From: Parasporobacterium sp.
Lineage (GTDB): Bacteria; Bacillota; Clostridia; Lachnospirales; Lachnospiraceae
Length of the DNA stretch: 64,000 bases
Direction of reading: 5' to 3'
Assembly: GCA_017510065.1 (NCBI GenBank)
Contig: JAFWOB010000190.1
Location: forward strand, 1-64,000
The position numbers and the translations under genes were made by a program. The notes under the pieces are model-generated. The model was not told where the DNA came from. It did no database searches and saw nothing but the letters and a program-made list of their open reading frames with translations. Of this stretch, positions 7,605 to 16,666 are shown one piece after another. Each line of letters starts with the position of its first letter. Positions within the stretch are counted from its first letter, which is position 1.

Positions 7605-8899
7605 GCAAGGAACTGATCGGATTATTAGGCATTATCCTGCTGTTTGTTTTTCTGGTTGCCCGTATGTGGATCGGCGTTGCCATGACTCTGATCGGTATGA
7701 TCGGCATCATGATCATCCGCGGACAGACCCAGGCGCTGAATGTTTTGGGCACGCAGCCGTTTATCACAGCCAATAACTACAGCCTTACCGTAATCCCCAT
7801 GTTTATACTGATGGGACTTGTGATATCGGAATCCCGTATGGGGTCGGACCTGTTTACCACTGCCAACGCCTTTCTGGGGCATCACCGGGGCGGACTCGCC
7901 TCGGCTACGACAGTTGCATCCGGTATCCTGGGAGCTATCACCGGCTCTCATATGGCTGGCACGATCATCATGAGTAAGATCGCGCTGCCGGAAATGAAGC
8001 GCTACCACTATTCCGACGAATTGGCCTGCGGCTCGGTAGCCGGCGCTGCCCCGCTGGCGATCATCATTCCGCCGTCGATCCCCATGATCATGTACGGGAT
8101 CATTGCCGATGAGAATATCGGCCGGCTCTTTATCTCCGGCATCATTCCCGGGATCATGCTGGTCATTCTGGATGTTGTATTTATCTCCATCCTGACCAGG
8201 ATCCATCCGGACTACGGCCCGGCGGAAGAACGGACTCCCTGGAAAGACCGTTTTAAAAGCTTCAAGACTGTATGGCCCATCGTGATCCTGTTTATCCTGG
8301 TATTAGGAGGCATCTATGGCGGATGGTTCACCGTAACGGAATCCGGCGCGATCGGAGCTGCGGCTGCAGTGCTGATCGGCGTCCTGTCTAGGCGCCTGAC
8401 CTGGAAGAAGATCGTCAAATGTCTGGTGAATACCGCATTACTTACAGGTACGATCCTGCTCCTGATGATCGGTACCAATATTTTTACGACCTTTATCACA
8501 TACAGCAAAGTTCCGGCGTTTCTCGCCAATGCGGTAGTCAGTTCCGGTCTGCCGGTCGGCGTGATCATCGTGCTGGTCGCCATCATGTATATCATACTCG
8601 GCATGTTTATGCCTGATAATCCCATGATCATGCTGACCGTCCCGATCCTGTACCCGATCATGGTCACCACGCTTCATTTGAATGGAACCTGGTTCGGACT
8701 GTTTGTCGTTCTGATGACCGCTCTTGGTTCCATCACTCCTCCGGTAGGCATGGTCGTATTCCTGCTGGCCGGATTGTCCAAAGTAGATGTCAGAAAGATA
8801 TTCAAAGGGGTTATTCCTTTTATCGCAGGTCTGATACTGGTAATCGTGCTGATCAGCCTGTTCCCGGAAATCGTTTTATGGCTGCCGAATCTTATGTAG
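7601..8899 (+). CDS. dctM: TRAP transporter large permease
   Basis: The 432-residue, roughly 12-helix channel subunit that uses an ion gradient to move the substrate across the membrane. Typical segments are TVIPMFILMG near the start, ATGIL-like ATTVASGILGAITGSHMAGT, and the IIPPSIPMIMYG loop; GSITPPVGMVVF near the C-terminus is the mirrored partner. Length and motifs are normal. Encoded between dctQ (4-nt overlap) and dctP (38 nt). Confidence 0.95.
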   Translation: MSKELIGLLGIILLFVFLVARMWIGVAMTLIGMIGIMIIRGQTQALNVLGTQPFITANNYSLTVIPMFILMGLVISESRMGSDLFTTANAFLGHHRGGLASATTVASGILGAITGSHMAGTIIMSKIALPEMKRYHYSDELACGSVAGAAPLAIIIPPSIPMIMYGIIADENIGRLFISGIIPGIMLVILDVVFISILTRIHPDYGPAEERTPWKDRFKSFKTVWPIVILFILVLGGIYGGWFTVTESGAIGAAAAVLIGVLSRRLTWKKIVKCLVNTALLTGTILLLMIGTNIFTTFITYSKVPAFLANAVVSSGLPVGVIIVLVAIMYIILGMFMPDNPMIMLTVPILYPIMVTTLHLNGTWFGLFVVLMTALGSITPPVGMVVFLLAGLSKVDVRKIFKGVIPFIAGLILVIVLISLFPEIVLWLPNLM

Positions 8900-8937
8900 T
8901 AAAATGCAGCTGAATAATATATTAAGGAGGATGTAGA

Positions 8938-9999
8938 ATGAAAAAACTATTAACACTTGTATTGGCGGCAGTTATGGTATTTGCTATGGCTCTGACCGTC
9001 ATGGCAGAAGCACCAGCTGAGATCGACATCGACAGTATCGAGCCCATCACGATCATTGCCAACTCCACCCGTGGAGAGCAGATTGAAGGAGCTTATATTG
9101 CATTCCTGGAAAGACTCAAAGAAAAATCCGGCGGAAAGATCGATTATGAATTCTATGGATCCGGATCTCTGGTATCTGCTCCGGAATCCGTCGACGGCCT
9201 TCTGGACGGAAGATGCGATATCGCCAACCTGAACATCGCAAACTTCGAGTCCCTGTTCCCCATTACTTCCAATGTAGTTTCCATTCCCTTCATGGGCATG
9301 ACGACCGAAGGTGCGGAAGTATTCGGCGAAGTGATGGCAAAATATCCGGAAGTACTGGAGAAAGAAGTAGAAGGCAACGGCCTTCATCTGATCAGCTATA
9401 ATATGACTCCTGCTGTCAACCTCCAGATCAATTCCGATACCCCGGTCCTTACTCCGGGAGATATTGCCGGCAAGAAGATCATCGGTATGTCCGCAATGAT
9501 GATGAAGATCATCGAGTCTCTCGGAGCTGCGCCTCTTCAGGTTGCTTTCGCAGATGCTTACCAGTCCCTGCAGGGCGGCGTAGCAGATGGTATCTTCCAG
9601 AACGGCGGCGCCATCGTTAACACCGGTCTTTATGAAGTTGCAAACCAGAGTATCATTTTCCAGGAGCACGGCGGCATCTACTTTGATGTTTCCATGCATT
9701 GCTGCAGCCAGGCATTCTGGGATTCCCTGTCTCCTGCCGCACAGGAGCTCATTACTCAGGAAGCAATTGCTTTCCACGAGGAAGAGCAGGCAAATCGTTT
9801 CGCCGATATGGATAAATTCGATGAAGTAGTCGGCAATTCTGACAAGAACACGATCACGATCCTGACCGCAGAGCAGGTCGATGTATGGAGAGAGGCAGCT
9901 CAGCCGGTGATCGACGCCAAGATTGAAGAGATCTGCGCTATGCCAGGATGCGAGAACTTTAAAGAAATGTATGAATATGCATTATCCATCATGAAATAA
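8938..9999 (+). CDS. dctP: TRAP transporter solute-binding protein lacking the usual ligand-binding arginine
   Basis: The extracytoplasmic receptor (353 residues) that hands substrate to DctQM. A Sec signal peptide spans about residues 1-23 and ends in AMALTVMA; there is no lipobox cysteine. The DctP fold is recognised from LTPGDIAGKKI and the YQSLQGGVADG segment. In most relatives the KIR segment supplies an arginine that clamps a substrate carboxylate; here the stretch reads KKIIGM, with Ile182 in place of Arg, so the ligand may bind differently. Ribosome site AAGGAGGA; a strong terminator follows. Confidence 0.9.
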   Translation: MKKLLTLVLAAVMVFAMALTVMAEAPAEIDIDSIEPITIIANSTRGEQIEGAYIAFLERLKEKSGGKIDYEFYGSGSLVSAPESVDGLLDGRCDIANLNIANFESLFPITSNVVSIPFMGMTTEGAEVFGEVMAKYPEVLEKEVEGNGLHLISYNMTPAVNLQINSDTPVLTPGDIAGKKIIGMSAMMMKIIESLGAAPLQVAFADAYQSLQGGVADGIFQNGGAIVNTGLYEVANQSIIFQEHGGIYFDVSMHCCSQAFWDSLSPAAQELITQEAIAFHEEEQANRFADMDKFDEVVGNSDKNTITILTAEQVDVWREAAQPVIDAKIEEICAMPGCENFKEMYEYALSIMK

Positions 10000-10027
10000 A
10001 ATACTTCTGCAATACAGAAGAAAACAG

Positions 10028-10057
10028 AAGGAGAAAAGGCACTGTCCTTTTCTCCTT
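10028..10057 (+). terminator. Intrinsic terminator after dctP
   Basis: A perfect 12-bp stem, AAGGAGAAAAGG (10028-10039) with CCTTTTCTCCTT (10046-10057), 6-nt loop, then TTGT. It lies 33 nt before the next start codon. It probably lowers, rather than abolishes, transcription into the downstream flavoprotein gene, because no separate promoter is obvious there. Confidence 0.8.
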
Positions 10058-10090
10058 TTGTAAACAGGCTTCTTGAGAAAGGATAAACGT

Positions 10091-12100
10091 ATGATCCAGA
10101 GAATTGATACCGATCTTTGCATCGGGTGCGGCAGCTGTGTTGAACATTGTCCCTTGGACACTTTGCGGATGAACCCGGAAGGAAAAGCATATATCGCTTA
10201 TCCGGAGGATTGTCATACCTGTTATCTGTGTGAACAGAGCTGTCCGACAGGCGCAGTGACTGTTCACCCGTTTAAGAGACCTTTTCCTTCTGCTTTTCCT
10301 GCAGAGGTAAACTGCAGTACTGATCCCGGCTTCATAAAGGATCTGTCTGTTCCTGCCCCGCTCGAAAGCAATAAACCATATATCGCTGCCACTCCCCCGA
10401 CACAGACAGAAATGGAGATCCTCCGGACGGATATCCTGATCATCGGCGGGGGATCTGCCGGTCTGTGGGCAGCCAAAGGCGCCAAAGAGGAAGATCCCGG
10501 CCGGGATGTCCTGATCGTGGATAAATCGTTCCCTGACTGGGGAGGGCTGATGTCCCTGTCCGGCGGCGATCTTGAAGTATGTCTGCCGGGAGATTCTCCG
10601 GAACAGTGGGTCCGTGATTTTGTCTACTACTGGGACGGTCTCTGCGAACAGGATGTCATGGAGGAACTGTGGAAAGAATCTTTTGATATCTTCGAGAGTT
10701 ATCAGAAAATGGGATGCACCTATCTGAAAGATGAACATGGCGAATACCGTTCCGTGCTCCAGAGAGCCCTTGATCATGTTCGCCTGTTTCCGGTACAGAT
10801 AAAAGGGACCGGCGGACAAAACATGCGGAAAGCTATGATCTCCGAGATGGACCGGCTGCATGTCCGGCGTATGGGGCGGATCGAGATCACGCGGCTCCTT
10901 ACGGAAGATGAACAGGTAACCGGTGCTGCAGGATTTGATTATGTCACGGGGAAAAAATATCTCTTTGAAGCGCAGTCTGTGATCCTGGCAGCAGGAATTG
11001 CCAGCTGGAAACCGTCCTATAATCAGAATACTGCTTCCGGAGAAGGGGCTTGTCTGGCGTTTCAGGCCGGAGCGGTGCTTCGGAATTTTGAATTTCTCCA
11101 TATCTGGAATGTACCGAAGTATTTTGAATGGGAAGGCCAGACGGTTTTGATGCCTCTCGGCGCCAGGTTCGTCAACAAGGATGGGGAAGCGTTTATGAAC
11201 AAGTACTCTCCGGTCCTGGGCCCCAATACAGATCCCCATTATATTACCCGCGCGATGGCGCTGGAAACGCTGGCCGGAAAGGCACCGATCCACCTGGATC
11301 TGAGTTCTATCCGCGAAGAGGATTATCCGATCATCAAACCCAGATCCGGCAGGCATCTGCTGCATTATCAGAAACTGATCGAACAGGGGATCGATTTTTT
11401 CAAAGATCCTTTTGAATGGACCACAGTCGTACAGTTATCCAACGGAGCCGTACGGACCGGTCCTCACGGGGAGAGCGGGGTCAAGGGACTGTATATCGCA
11501 GGCCGTCTGAGAAGTCTTGACCCGGGTGTCTACATGGGAGGATTCGCTCTGATGACAACGGCGATCACCGGAAGACAGGCAGGAAAAGCGGCAATACAGT
11601 ATATCTCCGGATCCGGAAGCAGAAGTGCAGATGCAGCAAAAGCCCGGGAAGCTCTCGCTGAAACATTTGCGCCGCTCGGAAAAGAAGGCTTCTCTCCCTC
11701 ACAGATCCTGGAAGAACTGCAGAAGATCATTGCTCCTTATGATGTCAGTATCCTGAAAAACGAGAGCGCCCTGAAAGCCGCCGGTCAGAAGCTGCAACAT
11801 CTGAAAGAAGAAAAGCTCAGCCGGATGGCTGCAAGAGATACACATGATCTGCTGAAACTGGAGGAAGTGCGGTCGATCGCGCAGGTCACCGAGTTCTACC
11901 TGACATCTGCCCTGTTTCGGACAGACAGCCGGGCCGGACATTATCGGAGCGATCATCCGGAGCATTCGAAAGACTGGCTCTGCTGGGTGGAACTGCATAA
12001 TGAAAACGGAACACCGGTGCCTTACAGGCAGCCGGTGCCAATAGATCGCTATAAATTCCCGATCGAAAGGTATTATGCGGATAACTTCCGGTTCAGCTGA
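10091..12100 (+). CDS. Ferredoxin-flavoprotein fusion oxidoreductase
   Basis: A 669-residue protein. Residues 1-65 form a two-cluster ferredoxin domain (CIGCGSCVEHCP; CHTCYLCEQSCP); the rest is an AprA/fumarate-reductase-like FAD protein with ILIIGGGSAGLWAA near residue 114 and a late GLYIAGRL motif. It corresponds to the separate 3814/4041 gene pair joined in one chain. The ATG at 10091 follows GAGAAAGGA; an upstream in-frame TTG at 10073 lacks such a site. No signal peptide. The substrate is unknown. The 3' end overlaps the convergent regulator gene by 8 nt. Confidence 0.82.
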   Translation: MIQRIDTDLCIGCGSCVEHCPLDTLRMNPEGKAYIAYPEDCHTCYLCEQSCPTGAVTVHPFKRPFPSAFPAEVNCSTDPGFIKDLSVPAPLESNKPYIAATPPTQTEMEILRTDILIIGGGSAGLWAAKGAKEEDPGRDVLIVDKSFPDWGGLMSLSGGDLEVCLPGDSPEQWVRDFVYYWDGLCEQDVMEELWKESFDIFESYQKMGCTYLKDEHGEYRSVLQRALDHVRLFPVQIKGTGGQNMRKAMISEMDRLHVRRMGRIEITRLLTEDEQVTGAAGFDYVTGKKYLFEAQSVILAAGIASWKPSYNQNTASGEGACLAFQAGAVLRNFEFLHIWNVPKYFEWEGQTVLMPLGARFVNKDGEAFMNKYSPVLGPNTDPHYITRAMALETLAGKAPIHLDLSSIREEDYPIIKPRSGRHLLHYQKLIEQGIDFFKDPFEWTTVVQLSNGAVRTGPHGESGVKGLYIAGRLRSLDPGVYMGGFALMTTAITGRQAGKAAIQYISGSGSRSADAAKAREALAETFAPLGKEGFSPSQILEELQKIIAPYDVSILKNESALKAAGQKLQHLKEEKLSRMAARDTHDLLKLEEVRSIAQVTEFYLTSALFRTDSRAGHYRSDHPEHSKDWLCWVELHNENGTPVPYRQPVPIDRYKFPIERYYADNFRFS

Positions 12101-12776
12101 TCGCTTTCGGGTTTAGTGTCAGGATTCCCTGCTGATATTTTTCCAGTTTTTTGCGGTCCGTGATATACCAGACTCTGCCCCTTTTTTCCAGGACCTTTTT
12201 TTCCACCAGGCCATGCATGATCCTGGACACTGTGACCCGGTGAAGCTGCAGGATCCGGGAAAGATCCGTGATCGTAAAATAATCAGACAACCGATAGAGT
12301 CCCTCCGGACATCCTTCCGAAGACATTTCATGCAGCAGGGTGTTGCAGACGATCATGACAGAATTGCCTTTGCCCCGCATATTGGATGTTTCGATCACTC
12401 TGTCCAGAGAAAGGATCACCGAACGGGCCAGTCTTTTGTATGCTTCAAAGTCCGTCTGCAGCAGGTCACGGATATCCCTGATCGGGATCTTATATACTTC
12501 CACATCGGTATGTGCCGATACTTCACTCAAAGACCGGTTTTCTTTCACGCCAAGCAGTTCCATGCGCGCGCCGATCAGCTCATCTTTCCTGAGAAGCAGA
12601 GGGATGATCAGGTTTCCATCCAGATGAATGATAGAACAGGCGCAGACGCCGCTTTTGATATAATACAGATAATGGTTGATCTCTCCGGGACGCAAAAGGA
12701 TATCCCCTTTGTTAAAATGAACAAGGGGATATCTTTTTAAAAAGGTATCGTTTAATGCAGTGTTGTCAGTCGGCAT
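12093..12776 (-). CDS. CRP/FNR-family transcription regulator, CprK-like recognition helix
   Basis: A 227-residue regulator with an N-terminal cyclic-nucleotide-binding-type beta roll (FNKGDILLRPGE, residues 21-32) and a C-terminal winged helix. The recognition helix reads HRVTVSR (179-185): the glutamate that contacts the TGTGA/TTGAT half-site in CRP and FNR is valine here, as in the halorespiration regulator CprK. FNR's N-terminal cysteine cluster is absent, so it probably senses a small molecule rather than oxygen. It is the last gene of the Mo operon: its ATG overlaps the ferredoxin-subunit stop by 11 nt. The dyad at 3731-3746 is a candidate target. Confidence 0.85.
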   Translation of the reverse strand: MPTDNTALNDTFLKRYPLVHFNKGDILLRPGEINHYLYYIKSGVCACSIIHLDGNLIIPLLLRKDELIGARMELLGVKENRSLSEVSAHTDVEVYKIPIRDIRDLLQTDFEAYKRLARSVILSLDRVIETSNMRGKGNSVMIVCNTLLHEMSSEGCPEGLYRLSDYFTITDLSRILQLHRVTVSRIMHGLVEKKVLEKRGRVWYITDRKKLEKYQQGILTLNPKAIS

Positions 12777-13221
12777 TTTCTTCTTCCAGCTTTAATGCAT
12801 CAAATGGACAAACGGCGACACAGGCAGGGGAAAGCCCCACTTTCACCCGCTCATTACAGCCGTCACATTTCGACATTTTTCCATTCAGATCCATAACAGG
12901 AGCACCATGCGGGCAAGCCATGGAGCAGCTTCTGCAGCCGATGCAATTGGTATTATCATAAACAGTAAAGCCGGTTTCCGCATCCTTGCTGATACAGTTT
13001 GACGGGCAGGCATCGATACAGGGTGCATCATCACAATGTTCACATGCAGCGGAAAAATAGCCAATATGGGGATTTCCATCTGCATGATAGTCGATCTGAT
13101 AGGATCTTCGGAAGGGCTGTGCACCGTCCTGTACCTGAATATCATTCTGATCCATGCAGGCAACCGCACATGCGCCGCAGGCAACGCACCGCTCCGGATA
13201 AAAACTGATCTTATAACTCAT
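12766..13221 (-). CDS. 4Fe-4S electron-transfer subunit of the molybdopterin enzyme
   Basis: A 151-residue protein of the DmsB/HycB-like type with four Cys clusters (CVACGACAVACMD; CEHCDDAPCIDACP; CIGCRSCSMACP; CDGCNERV...CVAVCP), enough for four 4Fe-4S centres, although the last set is the usual CxxC plus distal Cys pattern. It would wire the Mo catalytic subunit to its electron partner. The start at 13221 shares one base with the stop of the Mo gene (TAATG) and follows GGAGG; a longer frame to 13248 lies inside that gene. No membrane segment. Confidence 0.88.
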   Translation of the reverse strand: MSYKISFYPERCVACGACAVACMDQNDIQVQDGAQPFRRSYQIDYHADGNPHIGYFSAACEHCDDAPCIDACPSNCISKDAETGFTVYDNTNCIGCRSCSMACPHGAPVMDLNGKMSKCDGCNERVKVGLSPACVAVCPFDALKLEEENAD

Positions 13222-15356
13222 TACGCATCCTCCTTTTCGATGGCGCACCGAAGCTGTTTATAGCTCGGAAATCCTGAATAGGGATCCAGATAGTCAGTTG
13301 CAATAAGATCACTGGCATTTGCCTCCTCGTATCCATGGATCAAATGTAATTCTCCCTGACTGGCGACCTCTGTCACATTGGCCAGTAAATGGATCTCTCC
13401 GGTCTCGCTGTACAGCCGAACCTTATCTCCCTGCCGTATCCCAAGCGCACGGGCATCTTCGGGACTGATATCTACCATTGGATCAGGTCTCAGACTCCTT
13501 AGCCATGGCACTTTATGTCCCCTGGAGTGGATCGTATTGGGCAGCCTGGCACCGGTCATCAGCACAAAAGGATATTTCTCCGGATCAGTACCCCGGTTGC
13601 CATCGTAATAGACAGGAAGCGGATCCAGGTGATAGTCCGGATCGATCTCCCGGATCAGTTCACTGTATAATTCCAGTTTGCCGGTTTTGGTTTCCGGTCC
13701 GTTTTTCAGGTAAGTTCCGGGAATATAGGGTTTAAATTTGGAACAGCGATGCGGCATGCCCGTTTCCCTGGCCTTTTCCAGGTCTTCCAGTTCATCCCGG
13801 AACATGTATCGCAGGGACTCGTGATATCCCGCACACAGAAGTTTGTCTTCCGGGCACAGCCGTTTTGCCAGTTCGGTCATAACCTCTACATCATCGCGGC
13901 TTTCATACAACGGCGCAATCGCAGGCGAGACATAATACATGACTCCGCCGGGATAACATTTCAATTCGCTCCGTTCCAGGGAACTGCACACCGGCAGTAC
14001 GATATCTGCATATTTACAGGCATCTGTCCAGAACAGATCCGTTGCAAATATAAAGTCCAGTTTTTTCATGGCTTCCCGGAATTTCCCCGGTTCCGGAAAG
14101 ATCATGGTATTAACGCCAAACGCTGCAAGGGCATGGATCTCATAGGGTTTTCCTTCCAGCACCTGTCTCGGAAGGTCCATGGTCTGTGCATCTGAGGTCA
14201 TACGGTTCCAGAGCGGGAATCGTTCTTCCCCGATCTGCGGTACGGTCTTGGGCGTACTGGTCTCGTTCATGAACTCCTCTTCATAGGTGGAAAATCCCGA
14301 GCCTATATCGCAATAGGTATCGTAAACCGGAAGAATAGTTCCCGGTTTATCTACATTTCCGGTTATCAGATCCAGACACATAACAGCCCTGTGTGCGTTA
14401 TATCCATTGATATGATGGACGATCCCATTACTGGGGGTAATACATGCCGGTTTGATCTGAGACATCCATTCAGCAGCTGTCCGGATATCCTTTTGAGGAA
14501 CCCCGGTAATTCTCTCTGCAGTCTCCAGATCATAGGCAGATACCATATTCCTGTATTCCTCAAATCCATGCACATATTGATCAATAAATGCCTGATCCTG
14601 CCAGCCGTTCTGGATGATCAGGTTGGCGATGGCATGCGCCAGCACGATATCCGTTCCGATCCTCGGACGCAGGAACAGGTCTGCCAGCTTTTCTGCTGCC
14701 TGCGTATGGCGAACATCAATAATAATGATCTTGGCCCCTGCCTCTTTTGCGCGGACAAATCCCTGTCCCATCACATAGGCGTTGATATAGGGATTGCAGG
14801 CCCATCCCACCAGAAGCTGCGGTCTGCCCATCAGATCGCCCCGCATGTCCCGGCCGAAGATGGTCTCATTGGCCATACGTCCCGACCGGAAGCAGGTACT
14901 GGACTCGGTCATATAATTATGGCCCCCAAAGCTGTTGCACAGGCGGCGCAGCCATGGACGGATCCATTTCGTATACCCGGTGAACCAGGCAACACTTTCC
15001 GGTCCGTACGCTTCCCGGATCTCAGAAAGCTTCTGCGCAATGGTATCCAGAGCTTCTTCCCAGCTGATGGGGACAAAATCGTCAGAGCCCCGTTCGCCCA
15101 CCCGCTTCATCGGTGTTTTGATCCTGTCTTCCCGATAAACATACTGGCGATTGGCGGCACCTTTCGTGCACAGCTTTCCCCGGTTGCTTGGAAATTCCGG
15201 CATTCCTTCGATCTTGATCGCTTTTCCGTCTTTCACATATACATTCAATCCACACTGGGGCCCCGGAGTACAGATATCACAAACAGAATGTTTTATCTCA
15301 ATTCCCGTTTCCGGTCCTGCCAGCTTGGCACACATCTGTTTTTCCTGCTTAGTCAT
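13221..15356 (-). CDS. Molybdopterin-dependent oxidoreductase, DMSO reductase superfamily
   Basis: A 711-residue bis-MGD enzyme. The N-terminal 4Fe-4S site is C26-x2-C29-x5-C35 ... C63, with Lys65 in LCTKG; the x5 spacing differs from the common x3. The segment around TESSTCFRSG offers Cys155 as a possible Mo ligand. The later ADIVLPVCSSLE and MTGARLPNTIHSRGH segments are typical of the cofactor-binding domains. No twin-arginine signal, so it acts in the cytoplasm. It could be a reductase, hydroxylase, hydratase or transhydroxylase; the sequence alone does not decide. Clear ribosome site AGGAGGG; it overlaps the upstream flavoprotein gene by 8 nt. Confidence 0.87.
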   Translation of the reverse strand: MTKQEKQMCAKLAGPETGIEIKHSVCDICTPGPQCGLNVYVKDGKAIKIEGMPEFPSNRGKLCTKGAANRQYVYREDRIKTPMKRVGERGSDDFVPISWEEALDTIAQKLSEIREAYGPESVAWFTGYTKWIRPWLRRLCNSFGGHNYMTESSTCFRSGRMANETIFGRDMRGDLMGRPQLLVGWACNPYINAYVMGQGFVRAKEAGAKIIIIDVRHTQAAEKLADLFLRPRIGTDIVLAHAIANLIIQNGWQDQAFIDQYVHGFEEYRNMVSAYDLETAERITGVPQKDIRTAAEWMSQIKPACITPSNGIVHHINGYNAHRAVMCLDLITGNVDKPGTILPVYDTYCDIGSGFSTYEEEFMNETSTPKTVPQIGEERFPLWNRMTSDAQTMDLPRQVLEGKPYEIHALAAFGVNTMIFPEPGKFREAMKKLDFIFATDLFWTDACKYADIVLPVCSSLERSELKCYPGGVMYYVSPAIAPLYESRDDVEVMTELAKRLCPEDKLLCAGYHESLRYMFRDELEDLEKARETGMPHRCSKFKPYIPGTYLKNGPETKTGKLELYSELIREIDPDYHLDPLPVYYDGNRGTDPEKYPFVLMTGARLPNTIHSRGHKVPWLRSLRPDPMVDISPEDARALGIRQGDKVRLYSETGEIHLLANVTEVASQGELHLIHGYEEANASDLIATDYLDPYSGFPSYKQLRCAIEKEDA

Positions 15357-16629
15357 GATACCCTCCTAACAAAACGATAAAATCCTCCGGTACTCCACTG
15401 GCGCGTAATAATCCGGCATCGGCTATGGTAAGATCTTCTCCCTGACCGGTGATCCGATGTACAAAATACTCCTTGACCATTCCGCTGATCCGGTAATTCC
15501 CCAGAATATTCACACATTTAAGCTGATCTTTCTCATGAATGACTGAAACCATGCCATGGGAATTGGTAAAAATGTTCCGTTCACCGGGAAGATCCGGATC
15601 TCCGATCCCTATAAAATCCTTATCAAAATAATGCGTAATATTATTGGGCAGAGAACCTGGGAATTCCTCCACGCATCCGGCCATATTTGCTCCTGCACAA
15701 CTCCCCTGGGCAGCCGCATTTGCCCACAATCCAATGATCATGGTTTCCCCCGTCTGAAGATTCGTTCCCTCGCAGCAATCACCTGCTGCATAGATGCCTG
15801 GCACATTGGTTTCCATTCGCGTATTTACCACGATCCCCCGGTTAACTTTGACAGGCTCCGACTCGATCACCTGCGTATTGGCAACCAGTTCCACATTTGC
15901 CCTGGTTCCGATGCAGAGCACCAGGATATCCGATGTGAGACAGGTTCCATCCGTAAGAAAGGTTTTCACTTCTTCCCCTGTTTCTTCCACGTGGTCGACT
16001 CCGGTCCGGAAAAGCAGGTCAATTCCCCTGTCTTTCAGATCCTGTTCCAATATCTCAGCTGTCTCCTGCATACAGGCCAGAGGGAACAATCTGGAAGCCA
16101 TATCCACCATTGTCACCTTTACATTCCGGTTATACAGCAGTTCTACAACTTTGATCCCAACCATGGAAGCGCCTACAACGACAGCGGAAGATACCCGGTT
16201 TTGTTCCAGCATCGTCTTCAGTTGATCCGCATCCGATACGGTCCTCATCAGAAAGGTTCTTCCTGCGCCTCCCTGCCCGAGAGCCGGCGAGACCGCCCTC
16301 GCTCCCGTGGCGATCAGGATCTTGTCAAAAGCCTCCCGGGTCCCATCCTCAAGGACTACACACCTGCTGCCCGTATCCACGCGCAGCACCTTTGTGTCTG
16401 CATGGACCTGCACGTCGAATTCCCGGGTAAATTCTTCCAGTGAACCAAATGGGAACATCCTTTCCCTTGGTATCTTACCTGCGACATAATAAGTCGTCAG
16501 CATGGGATTGGCTGTAGGATGAGATACATCTGAAAATACATGGATCTCCCCTTCATACCCATGTTCCCGAAGAGACTTGACTCCATGGTATCCTGCACAT
16601 CCCATACCGATGATCGCAAATTTCTGCAT
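15349..16629 (-). CDS. NAD(P)-linked FAD oxidoreductase (pyridine nucleotide-disulfide family)
   Basis: A 426-residue flavoprotein with an N-terminal FAD site (FAIIGMGCAGYHG), an internal NAD-binding site (AVVVGASMVGIKVVELL) and GIYAAGDC near the end. The second Rossmann site shows use of a pyridine nucleotide. It resembles the small NADH-dependent reductases that feed ferredoxins, so it probably links NAD(P)H to the Fe-S and Mo subunits encoded downstream. The start at 16629 follows AAGGAGATA; the longer frame to 16650 has no site. Second gene of the minus-strand operon. Confidence 0.85.
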   Translation of the reverse strand: MQKFAIIGMGCAGYHGVKSLREHGYEGEIHVFSDVSHPTANPMLTTYYVAGKIPRERMFPFGSLEEFTREFDVQVHADTKVLRVDTGSRCVVLEDGTREAFDKILIATGARAVSPALGQGGAGRTFLMRTVSDADQLKTMLEQNRVSSAVVVGASMVGIKVVELLYNRNVKVTMVDMASRLFPLACMQETAEILEQDLKDRGIDLLFRTGVDHVEETGEEVKTFLTDGTCLTSDILVLCIGTRANVELVANTQVIESEPVKVNRGIVVNTRMETNVPGIYAAGDCCEGTNLQTGETMIIGLWANAAAQGSCAGANMAGCVEEFPGSLPNNITHYFDKDFIGIGDPDLPGERNIFTNSHGMVSVIHEKDQLKCVNILGNYRISGMVKEYFVHRITGQGEDLTIADAGLLRASGVPEDFIVLLGGYHD

Positions 16630-16666
16630 ACGATATCTCCTTAGATTCATTTATATCTGTTTTTTC

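Noticed and set aside
12093-12776. FNR-type oxygen sensor
   Set aside because: The N-terminal cysteine cluster of FNR is missing and the recognition helix has Val instead of Glu.
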